This document shows positions 1-5,279 of a stretch of DNA of 8,679 nt, piece after piece. The DNA lies in contig JAPUIR010000235.1 of assembly GCA_027296805.1 (NCBI GenBank), positions 1-8,679 on the forward strand, in the 5' to 3' direction. Positions within the stretch are counted from its first letter, which is position 1; the number at the start of each line of letters is the position of its first letter. This DNA comes from Chloroflexota bacterium. Lineage in GTDB: Bacteria > Chloroflexota > Dehalococcoidia > Bin125. The translations under genes were made by a program, and so were the position numbers. The notes beneath the pieces are model-generated. The model worked only from the letters and a program-made list of their open reading frames with translations. It made no database searches and was not told the origin of the DNA.

Positions 1-833
1 AGCAGCTGGGCTTTCTCGGCGAGCTCAGGGCTGTAAGCGGCGAGTTCTCGGTTGATCAGCTGGTAGTCCGCGACCGGATCCGCCGCGGTGCCGTCGACGA
101 GGTGGATCAGGAGCCGGGTACGCGAGGTGTGGCGCAGGAATTCGTGGCCCAGCCCGGCACCCTCGGACGCCCCCTCGATCAGGCCGGGGAGATCGGCCAC
201 CACGATCTCCTGCCAGCCCACGTACACAACGCCGATGTGGGGCTCCAGCGTCGTGAACGGGTAGGCCGCCACGCGGGGACGCGCCGCGGTGAGCTGGGCC
301 AGCAGTGTGGACTTCCCGGCGTTGGGGAGCCCCACGATGCCGACGTCGGCAATGAGGCGCAGCTCAAGCCGAAACTTGGCGGCCTCCCCCGCCTGCCCCT
401 GCTGCGCGACTCGCGGAGCGCGGTTCGTGGAGCTCTTGAAGAACGTGTTGCCGTGCCCGCCGCGTCCGCCGCGCGCGACGACCGCGCCCGTTCCGTCCTC
501 CGCCAGGTCAGCGATGATGCCACCGTCCGAGCCATCAGCCTTAAGCCGCGTAATGATCGTTCCGATCGGCATCTCGAGGATGAGGTCCTCGCCATCGCGC
601 CCACGCCGATTGGCGGTATCGCCCGGCTGACCCTTACCGGCACGCAGCATCTGTTGGCGGCGGAACCGGGCCAGTGTGTTGAGTTGCCCATTGGCCAACG
701 CCACGACATGGCCACCCCGCCCACCCTGGCCCCCGTCAGGCCCCCCCTTCGGTTCGAACTTCTCGCGTCGAAACGAGACCGCCCCCTTGCCGCCTGCGCC
801 TGCCCGCGCCTCGATGATGACTTGATCGATCAT
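1..833 (-). CDS. obg: Obg-family GTPase, 3' end truncated by the window
   Basis: Obg/CgtA GTPases bind the 50S ribosomal subunit and act in late ribosome assembly and stress or cell-cycle control. The visible 277 codons read without a stop to the window edge. Residues 1 to about 158 are the Gly-rich Obg fold (KFEPKGGPDGGQGGRGG, ARGGRGGHGNTFFKSSTNRAP). The G domain follows with G1 GLPNAGKST near 168-176, the YPFTTLEPHIG switch at about 191-201 and G3 DLPGLIEGA near 214-222. The NKxD motif and any C-terminal OCT domain lie beyond the edge. The start is well fixed: ATG at 833 gives the canonical MIDQVIIEARAGAGGKGAVSFRREK, and an in-frame TAG lies four codons upstream. No Shine-Dalgarno sits in front of this ATG, and a 9-codon frame overlaps it, so initiation may be coupled or leaderless. 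Identification is firm from the motifs. Confidence 0.97.
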   Translation of the reverse strand, partial: MIDQVIIEARAGAGGKGAVSFRREKFEPKGGPDGGQGGRGGHVVALANGQLNTLARFRRQQMLRAGKGQPGDTANRRGRDGEDLILEMPIGTIITRLKADGSDGGIIADLAEDGTGAVVARGGRGGHGNTFFKSSTNRAPRVAQQGQAGEAAKFRLELRLIADVGIVGLPNAGKSTLLAQLTAARPRVAAYPFTTLEPHIGVVYVGWQEIVVADLPGLIEGASEGAGLGHEFLRHTSRTRLLIHLVDGTAADPVADYQLINRELAAYSPELAEKAQL

Positions 834-859
834 GAAACGATTCTAGTGCGGCTCGCCAT
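830..859 (-). CDS. Possible 9-codon leader peptide (MASRTRIVS) overlapping the obg start
   Basis: On the minus strand an ATG at 859 opens a 9-codon frame whose TGA (832-830) overlaps the obg ATG (833-831) as ATGA, the usual arrangement for translational coupling. Upstream of it are two purine-rich Shine-Dalgarno-like runs: GGAGG at 874-870, ten bases from the ATG, and GGAGGG at 865-860, which is too close for normal spacing. obg itself has no recognisable ribosome-binding site. The seen facts are the frame, the overlap and the SD. That it is translated, or that ribosomes re-initiate at obg, is inference. A frame this short can easily arise by chance, so confidence is limited. Confidence 0.3.
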   Translation of the reverse strand: MASRTRIVS

Positions 860-910
860 CCCTCCACCGCCTCCGAGTGCTGTGATTAGTATGGCGGGAT
901 TCAGAAGAGA

Positions 911-926
911 TCGTCGTCGTCGTCGT
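911..926 (+). repeat. (TCG)5 trinucleotide tract
   Basis: Five uninterrupted TCG units plus one base lie in the candidate origin, between the obg leader and the reverse DnaA-like box. The local sequence is otherwise not repetitive. It might be simple slippage; a DnaA-trio-like role was considered, but DnaA-trios have an AT-rich TAG-type consensus that this does not match. Confidence 0.6.
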
Positions 927-949
927 AGGGCGGTGGAGAGGCAGGATTG

Positions 950-958
950 TGTGGATTA
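950..958 (-). promoter_or_regulatory. DnaA box-like 9-mer, one mismatch, inverted relative to the tandem boxes
   Basis: The plus strand reads TGTGGATTA, whose complement TAATCCACA differs from the TTATCCACA consensus at position 2. It points toward the three tandem boxes about 150 bases away, an arrangement seen in some origins. As a single one-mismatch 9-mer it could be chance. Confidence 0.4.
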
Positions 959-1036
959 CGGGCTTGTACTCGAAGCGAGGCGACCGATTATCGTCCACCG
1001 ATGTTTGGGGAGAGATGCACGGTTGTTGGGGGTATT

Positions 1037-1050
1037 GCTGCATGTGCAGC
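1037..1050. repeat. Perfect 6-bp dyad GCTGCA-TG-TGCAGC in the candidate origin
   Basis: The arms GCTGCA (1037-1042) and TGCAGC (1045-1050) are separated by two bases. There is no T-run on either side, so this is not a Rho-independent terminator for dnaA. A protein-binding operator or chance dyad are both possible. A second, weaker dyad, GGTTA/TAACC, lies at 1072-1087. Confidence 0.4.
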
Positions 1051-1105
1051 TTGGCGCGCGGAGCTGCCCGCGGTTATCTCGCTAACCTTCATGGTCAGCA
1101 AGAAG

Positions 1106-1114
1106 TTATCCACA
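1106..1114 (+). promoter_or_regulatory. DnaA box, perfect consensus TTATCCACA
   Basis: Exact match to the consensus DnaA-binding 9-mer. It is the first of three same-orientation boxes lying just downstream of the dnaA stop codon. Proximity to dnaA and the local cluster make a functional site much more likely than chance. Confidence 0.75.
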
Positions 1115-1125
1115 GAGGGCCGTAC

Positions 1126-1134
1126 TTCTCCACA
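1126..1134 (+). promoter_or_regulatory. DnaA box-like 9-mer TTCTCCACA
   Basis: One mismatch at position 3 from TTATCCACA. Its start is 20 bases from the perfect box at 1106 and 22 from the next at 1148. Like the first box it is followed by a G-rich run (CACAGGGG against CACAGAGGG), so the repeat unit extends slightly past the 9-mer. Confidence 0.6.
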
Positions 1135-1147
1135 GGGGTAGTGGGGG

Positions 1148-1156
1148 TTATCCACC
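1148..1156 (+). promoter_or_regulatory. DnaA box-like 9-mer TTATCCACC
   Basis: One mismatch at the last position. It keeps the TTATCCAC core, and ends four bases before the dnaA stop codon complement (1161-1163). Third member of the tandem, helically phased cluster. Confidence 0.6.
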
Positions 1157-1160
1157 GCGA

Positions 1161-2540
1161 TCAGTGCGCGGCGATAGCGGCACGGATCTCCAACAGGTCG
1201 CGGCGGACGTCGGCGTCTTCCTCAAGCAGTTTCTCGATGCGGCGGAACCCGTGCAGGACGGTCGTATGGTCACGCCCGCCCAGGAGGCGTCCGATCTGGG
1301 CGTAGGACTGGTGAGCGAGATCGCGCAGGAGGTACATCGAAAGGTGGCGGGCGTAGGCCACCTGCTTCTCGCGCCGCTTGCTGGTGATGGCGTCGACGGG
1401 GATGTTGGTCACGTGCGCCACGGCGTCGAGGATGACGGACGGCATGGGTACGGAAGCGCGTGGCGTGGAGGTGATGGCCTTCAGGGCCTCCGCCGCCAGT
1501 TCACGAGTGATCGGTTGGCGGTAGAGCCGGCCCAGCGCGGCGATGCGGTTCAGGGCGCCTTCGAGCTGCCGGATGTTGTCCTGCACCCGATGGGCGGTGA
1601 GGAGCAGGACCTCCTCGGGCACATCGATGCCCTCGCGCTCCGCCTTGGCGCGGAGGATGGCGAGGCGCGTCTCCACGTCGGGCGGGGCGATATCGACGAT
1701 CAGGCCCCACTCAAAGCGGGAGCGCAGGCGCTCCTCGAGCAGCGTGAGGAGCTTGGGGGAGACGTCGCTGGTCATGACGATCTGGTTGCCGCGCTGGAAG
1801 AGGGCGTCGAAGGTGTGGAAGAACTCTTCCTGGGTCTGCTCGCCGCGGCTGATGAACTGGATGTCGTCGATGATGAGGACGTCCACGTTGCGGTACTTCT
1901 CGCGGAACTGCTCCATCGTGCGATCGCGCACGGCCGTCACGAACTCGTTCGTGAAGGTTTCGGCGGAGAGGTAGATGGTGGTGCCGCGCGGCGCCGTCAC
2001 GTGCGCGATCGCCTGCAGCAGGTGCGTCTTGCCCAGGCCAACGCCGCCGTAGATGTAGATCGGGTTATAGGCCTCGCCGGGATGCTCAGCGACGGCGAGC
2101 GCGGCGGCATGGGCGAGACGGTTGCTGCGGCCCACGACGAACGTATCGAAGGTGTAGTGCGGCGCGAGCACAGGGCGGGAGCGCGGCACCACGCTGCGAG
2201 GAGGCGAATCGAGCACGCGTGTCGGCGCGCTGGCCTCAGCGGTCGGGCGCGGCCGGACGATGAACTCGAACTCCAACCGCCGGGCAGCGACCGCCGTCAG
2301 GGTCTCCGACACCACTGGATAGAATTGCGTGCGCAACGCTTCACGCGCGAAGTCGCTGACGACGCCGATTTGAAGGACGCCGCCGTTCATGCCGATGGCA
2401 TAAGAGTCGGCCAGGTAGGTCTCGAACGACGGGCCGGGGACCACGCGCTTGAGTCGGTCCAAGGCGCGCCGCCACATGACGGCGGCTGAGGCGGGCCGAT
2501 CGCTCTGGCCGGGAACTGAGTCGCTGGCGCCGTTCGGCAT
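1161..2540 (-). CDS. dnaA: Chromosomal replication initiator protein DnaA
   Basis: DnaA is the AAA+ ATPase that binds DnaA boxes, melts oriC and helps load the replicative helicase. From the ATG at 2540 the product is 459 aa, normal for the family. Residues 22 to about 95 are domain I (MWRRALDRLK through FEFIV), followed by a short Pro/Arg-rich linker. The AAA+ domain starts near YTFDTFVVGRSNRLAHAAA (about 129-147), with Walker A GGVGLGKT at about 165-172, Walker B LIIDDIQF at about 222-229 and the DNIRQLEGALNR sensor region after it. Domain IV carries the box-binding signature GGRDHTTVLHG at about 421-431. The start is uncertain: an in-frame ATG at 2636 adds 32 residues unlike DnaA and has no SD, while 2540 has AAGGA about 12 bases upstream; MWRR at 2477 is a third option. 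Putative DnaA boxes lie just past its stop. Confidence 0.97.
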   Translation of the reverse strand: MPNGASDSVPGQSDRPASAAVMWRRALDRLKRVVPGPSFETYLADSYAIGMNGGVLQIGVVSDFAREALRTQFYPVVSETLTAVAARRLEFEFIVRPRPTAEASAPTRVLDSPPRSVVPRSRPVLAPHYTFDTFVVGRSNRLAHAAALAVAEHPGEAYNPIYIYGGVGLGKTHLLQAIAHVTAPRGTTIYLSAETFTNEFVTAVRDRTMEQFREKYRNVDVLIIDDIQFISRGEQTQEEFFHTFDALFQRGNQIVMTSDVSPKLLTLLEERLRSRFEWGLIVDIAPPDVETRLAILRAKAEREGIDVPEEVLLLTAHRVQDNIRQLEGALNRIAALGRLYRQPITRELAAEALKAITSTPRASVPMPSVILDAVAHVTNIPVDAITSKRREKQVAYARHLSMYLLRDLAHQSYAQIGRLLGGRDHTTVLHGFRRIEKLLEEDADVRRDLLEIRAAIAAH

Positions 2541-2917
2541 GTGTCCGGACGATCCTTGCCGGCCACCGCAGTGATGGACCTGTCGTGCGGCGTTCCCAGA
2601 ACGGGTTTCGCCGCCCCCCCAACGGAGCAGGTTCATTTCGCTGCGATGGAGTCCGTTTCTTTGCGAATGAAGTCACATTCCGCAGCCGCCTGGTGACGAC
2701 CGGGTGCGAGAATACGCGTGACCCCAACTCGTGACAAGGGGCTGGTAGACCACTTACCGCCCAGATATGAACGAGTAGTCAACCAAGACTCAACGGCCCC
2801 CGGCCGGCCGCCGTGAGACCGGCCGACGGTGGCCGGCAGGGTACCCAGGCGGCGTCGGCTCCCGTACGATGCCGCGGCACTGGGGCTGGACCGCCCGGGC
2901 CGCAGCGAAGGTGGAAC
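2541..2917. promoter_or_regulatory. Divergent intergenic region between dnaA and coaX
   Basis: These 377 bases must carry the promoters of dnaA (leftward) and coaX (rightward). I see no DnaA box here, so DnaA autoregulation through a consensus box upstream of its own gene is not supported. An imperfect inverted repeat, TTCATTTCGC (2632-2641) with GCGAATGAA (2663-2671), sits where a dnaA operator could be. A strong GC hairpin lies at 2803-2837. GTGACA near 2731 is a weak -35-like hexamer for coaX, with no good -10 partner. The in-frame upstream extensions of both genes run into this region but look non-coding in composition and resemble no family. Confidence 0.5.
2803..2837 (+). repeat. GC-rich hairpin in the coaX upstream region
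   Basis: The arms GCCGGCCGCCGT (2803-2814) and ACGGTGGCCGGC (2826-2837) pair over 12 positions with a single G-U in RNA, around an 11-base loop. The hairpin ends about 80 bases before the coaX ATG and has no following T-run, so it is not an intrinsic terminator. It may be a 5' UTR element or a DNA site. The sequence shows only the dyad; any function is inference. Confidence 0.5.
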
Positions 2918-3694
2918 ATGCTGCTCGCCATCGACATCGGCAATACGACGATCCACGCGGGCGTCTTCCGAGATCGGGATCTGGGCCCTACTTGGCGCCT
3001 GGCGACCGACCACGATCGCTTGGCCGACGAGTACGGCATTCAACTGGTTTCGCTGTTGCGCACGCAGTCCGTCGATCCAGACACGATCGACGCGGCGATC
3101 GTGTCCAGCGTCGTGGCGCCGCTGCAGCCGGTGTTTCAAGCGGTTTGTCGGCGCTTCTTCGGCGTGGAGCCCCTCTTGGTGGGTGTGCATCTGCGGGGCG
3201 TGCCGCCGATCGAGTACGACCGCCCCAGCGACGTGGGCGCGGACCGTATCTGTGACGCGGTGGCAGCAATGGACCGCTACGGCCCCGGCCCGCTGATCAT
3301 CGTGGACTTCGGGACCGGGACCGTATTCGATGCGATCGATGAGCGCGGCCGCTACGTTGGTGGTGCGATCGCCCCTGGGATCGGCATTGCGGCCGACGCG
3401 CTGTTCGAGCGCGCCCCGCGGTTGCCCAAGATCGACTTGGAGCGCCCGCCCGCAGCGATCGGCACGAACACGATCAATGCGGTCCAGTCCGGCTTGCTCT
3501 TCGGTTATGTGGGATTGGTGGAGGGGCTCATCGAGCGGTTCAAGCAGGAGCTGGGTGGGGGAACGGTGATCGGGACCGGGGGCTGGTCCGCGCGAATCGC
3601 GAAGGAGACCACGGCGGTGGACATCGTCGATGCGGACCTCACGCTGGAGGGGATGCAGCTGCTCTACAGCCTCAACGCCGAGGGCACACCTTAG
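2918..3694 (+). CDS. coaX: Type III pantothenate kinase (CoaX)
   Basis: Phosphorylates pantothenate with ATP, the first step of CoA synthesis; type III enzymes belong to the ASKHA fold, are cytosolic dimers, need a monovalent cation and are insensitive to CoA feedback. The 258-aa product matches the usual length of about 255. The N-terminal phosphate-binding motif DIGNTTI is at 6-12, the GADRICDAVAA motif with the substrate-binding Asp/Arg at 107-117, DFGTGTVFDAID at 130-141, GGAIAPGI at 148-155 and the GTGGWSARI motif at 219-227. The third motif reads GTGT where GTAT is usual, a mild change. ATG at 2918 is preferred over upstream in-frame starts because GAAGGTGG (2907-2914) is a good ribosome-binding site and family proteins begin at this MLLAIDIGNT. 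coaBC follows nine bases later, so the two are surely co-transcribed. Confidence 0.95.
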   Translation: MLLAIDIGNTTIHAGVFRDRDLGPTWRLATDHDRLADEYGIQLVSLLRTQSVDPDTIDAAIVSSVVAPLQPVFQAVCRRFFGVEPLLVGVHLRGVPPIEYDRPSDVGADRICDAVAAMDRYGPGPLIIVDFGTGTVFDAIDERGRYVGGAIAPGIGIAADALFERAPRLPKIDLERPPAAIGTNTINAVQSGLLFGYVGLVEGLIERFKQELGGGTVIGTGGWSARIAKETTAVDIVDADLTLEGMQLLYSLNAEGTP

Positions 3695-3697
3695 GAG
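3692..3697 (+). promoter_or_regulatory. Ribosome-binding site TAGGAG overlapping the coaX stop
   Basis: The coaX stop TAG is the first half of TAGGAG, six bases ahead of a GTG at 3704. This site decides in favour of the GTG start for coaBC and suggests that ribosomes finishing coaX feed coaBC. Confidence 0.75.
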
Positions 3698-3703
3698 TCG
3701 ATC

Positions 3704-4924
3704 GTGGTCGAGACGCCCAGCCCAGCCGCGCCGTTGCGCGACAAGCGCGTCGTGCTGGGGGTGAGCGGCTCCATCGCGGCTTACAAGGCCTTCGAGATCG
3801 CGCGCCGGCTGGAGGATTGCGGCGCGGTCGTGGACGTGGCCCTCACACCCAACGCGGACCGCTTCGCCCCGGCTTTCACCTTCCGCAATCTCGTCTCGGG
3901 CGACGTCGCCGTCGACATGTGGGCGACCGACGTCATCTCGGAGCTGCACGTGGAGATGGGCCGGCGGGCCGACGCGTTCGTCGTGGCGCCGGCCAGCGCG
4001 ACGACGCTGGCCAAGCTCGCCCAGGGGATCGGCGATTCGATGCTGACCCTGACGGCACTGGCGACGACAGCCCCGATCGCAGTCGCACCGGCGATGGACG
4101 CGCGCATGTACGCCAACGCCGCCGTGCAGCAAAACGTCGAGAAGCTGCGCGCTCGTGGCGTGCTCGTCGCCGGTCCCGCACGGGGCCGGCTGGCCAGCGG
4201 CCGTGAGGGGCTGGGGCGCATGGTCGAGCCGGTGGAGGTGGTCGGAGCGACGCGGGCCCTGATTGGGCGGCACGCGGGCGACCTGCGTAGCAAGCACGTG
4301 GTCGTAACGGCGGGCGGCACGCGCGAGGCCATCGACCCAGTCCGCTTCGTGGGCAACCACTCGACCGGCAAGATGGGATTCGCCGTGGCGGAGGCCGCGC
4401 GCGACCGCGGCGCGGCGGTCACACTGATCACCACCCAAGAGCCACCGCCCGGGATGTTCGGGGTCGTGATCCGACGGGTCACCAGCGCAGCGGAGATGAA
4501 AGCGGCCGTCGACGAGCGCGTGGCCGGTACTGATGCCCTGGTGATGGCTGCCGCGGTCGCCGACTATCGGCCTGTCGAAGCTGCCGAGCAGAAAATCAAA
4601 AAGTCTGGTTCGGCCCCCACGATCGCGTTGGAAGAGACGGCCGACATCGTGGCGGGCGTCGAGGGCAAGCTGGTCAAGGTGGGATTCGCGGCGGAGACAG
4701 AGGACCTCGTCGCCAACGCGCGCAAGAAAGTGGAGGCGAAGGGGCTGGACTTCATCGTCGCGAACGATGTCTCCGAGGCCGACGCGAACTCCGGATTCGG
4801 CACCGAGACCAACCAAGTCACCGTGCTCGATCGCGACGGCGGCAGCGAGCAACTGCCGCTGCTGCACAAGTACGACGTGGCCCTGCGTATCTTGGATCGC
4901 ATCGCGGAGCGCCTCCCGAGCTGA
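3704..4924 (+). CDS. coaBC: Bifunctional phosphopantothenoylcysteine decarboxylase/phosphopantothenate-cysteine ligase (CoaBC, Dfp)
   Basis: Joins 4'-phosphopantothenate to cysteine using CTP (CoaB), then decarboxylates the product to 4'-phosphopantetheine (CoaC, FMN-dependent). The 406 aa match the fused family. The CoaC flavoprotein half covers about 14-185: VLGVSGSIAAYKA at 17-29, the catalytic His82 in SELHVEMGRRAD, and FMN-site VVAPASATTLAKLAQGIGDS. CoaB covers about 197-406: TAGGTREAIDPVRFVGNHSTGKMG, MAAAVADYRP at 281-290, KIKKSG at 297-302 and NDVSEADANSGFG from 354. Two decarboxylase positions are unusual: PAMDARMY has Asp132 in place of the common Asn of the PxMNxxMW motif, and RLASGREGLGRM has Ser165 in place of the common Cys. 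GTG start chosen for the TAGGAG site. Second gene of the coaX operon; ends 22 bases from the convergent FTR-like gene. Confidence 0.95.
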   Translation: MVETPSPAAPLRDKRVVLGVSGSIAAYKAFEIARRLEDCGAVVDVALTPNADRFAPAFTFRNLVSGDVAVDMWATDVISELHVEMGRRADAFVVAPASATTLAKLAQGIGDSMLTLTALATTAPIAVAPAMDARMYANAAVQQNVEKLRARGVLVAGPARGRLASGREGLGRMVEPVEVVGATRALIGRHAGDLRSKHVVVTAGGTREAIDPVRFVGNHSTGKMGFAVAEAARDRGAAVTLITTQEPPPGMFGVVIRRVTSAAEMKAAVDERVAGTDALVMAAAVADYRPVEAAEQKIKKSGSAPTIALEETADIVAGVEGKLVKVGFAAETEDLVANARKKVEAKGLDFIVANDVSEADANSGFGTETNQVTVLDRDGGSEQLPLLHKYDVALRILDRIAERLPS

Positions 4925-4946
4925 GTCTCACCTCAGGCCGGAACGG

Positions 4947-5279
4947 TCAGTCCATGACCTCGTCCTTGATGGGGGTCTTGCCCTCCGGCAGCGAGAAGAA
5001 GTTGCAGAAGCAAGTGCCCTCGAAGTCGACCATGCCGTTGAGCACCGGCGGGCAGACGCAGATGGTGTCGTCGGTGTTCGTGGGCTGGCAGGGACAGAAA
5101 AACTTGCCGAACTTGAGCCGCATGCTGACGAAATCGTCGACGGTCATCTCGGCGTTGGTGAGGACGTAACCGCGCTCCTCTTTGAACCTGTTGGCCAAGT
5201 CCCACATCTCCTGGGTGTACTGCTCGCGCAGCTTGGCCTCTTCTTCCGGCGGCAGATCCGTCAGGCGCTCTTCGCTCAT
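4947..5279 (-). CDS. Divergent ferredoxin:thioredoxin reductase catalytic-chain-like protein
   Basis: A 110-aa acidic protein with exactly six cysteines, in three CxC pairs: CPC at 62-64, CVC at 74-76 and CFC at 90-92. The upstream helical segment YTQEMWDLANRFKEERGYVLT and the text around FFCPCQPT resemble the catalytic beta chain of ferredoxin:thioredoxin reductase, where a [4Fe-4S] cluster and an adjacent disulfide pass ferredoxin electrons to thioredoxin. By order, the cluster ligands would be Cys62, 74, 76 and 90, and the redox disulfide Cys64-Cys92. Canonical spacing is CPC-x16-CPC-x8-CHC; here it is CPC-x9-CVC-x13-CFC, and the CHC histidine is replaced by Phe. No variable chain or thioredoxin gene is nearby. 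The ATG overlaps the pepA stop (ATGA), with GGAGG eight bases upstream, so it is translationally coupled to pepA. Family assignment likely; activity unproven. Confidence 0.82.
   Translation of the reverse strand: MSEERLTDLPPEEEAKLREQYTQEMWDLANRFKEERGYVLTNAEMTVDDFVSMRLKFGKFFCPCQPTNTDDTICVCPPVLNGMVDFEGTCFCNFFSLPEGKTPIKDEVMD

Larger units (their letters stand above)
834..1160. other. Candidate chromosomal replication origin (oriC) between obg and dnaA
   Basis: This 327-base gap follows dnaA and precedes obg. It holds four 9-mers at or one base from the DnaA box consensus TTATCCACA: 950-958 (reverse orientation), 1106-1114 (perfect), 1126-1134 and 1148-1156. The last three are in the same orientation with starts 20 and 22 bases apart, about two helical turns, and end four bases from the dnaA stop. 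Origins beside dnaA are common in bacteria. Also present are a (TCG)5 tract, a GCTGCA/TGCAGC dyad and a GGTTA/TAACC dyad. I see no clearly AT-rich unwinding element, which weakens the call. Short frames crossing the region resemble no known protein. The minus strand must also carry the obg promoter, and I could not assign one confidently. Confidence 0.6.

Noticed and set aside
911..926. The TCG tract as a DnaA-trio unwinding element
   Set aside because: DnaA-trios follow an AT-rich three-base pattern next to strong DnaA boxes; TCG units far from the tandem boxes do not fit.
843..1043. Small open frames within the obg-dnaA gap (for example 66 codons on the minus strand)
   Set aside because: No family match, no SD, and they lie across the candidate origin; their products look like random translation.
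1037..1050. The GCTGCA/TGCAGC dyad as a dnaA terminator
   Set aside because: There is no T-run in either direction and the stem is only six base pairs.
1164..2489. A 441-codon plus-strand frame opposite dnaA
   Set aside because: It is a shadow of dnaA, which has all its motifs; the product has no family resemblance.
2813..2917. N-terminal extension of coaX from an upstream GTG
   Set aside because: It starts within the GC hairpin, has no family match, and the ATG at 2918 has a good SD and the canonical MLLAIDIGNT start.
2633..4867. A 744-codon open frame on the minus strand opposite coaX and coaBC
   Set aside because: The plus strand carries two clear full-length CoA enzymes here. The antisense product is rich in Arg, His and Asp with no recognisable domain, as expected for a shadow frame in high-GC coding DNA.
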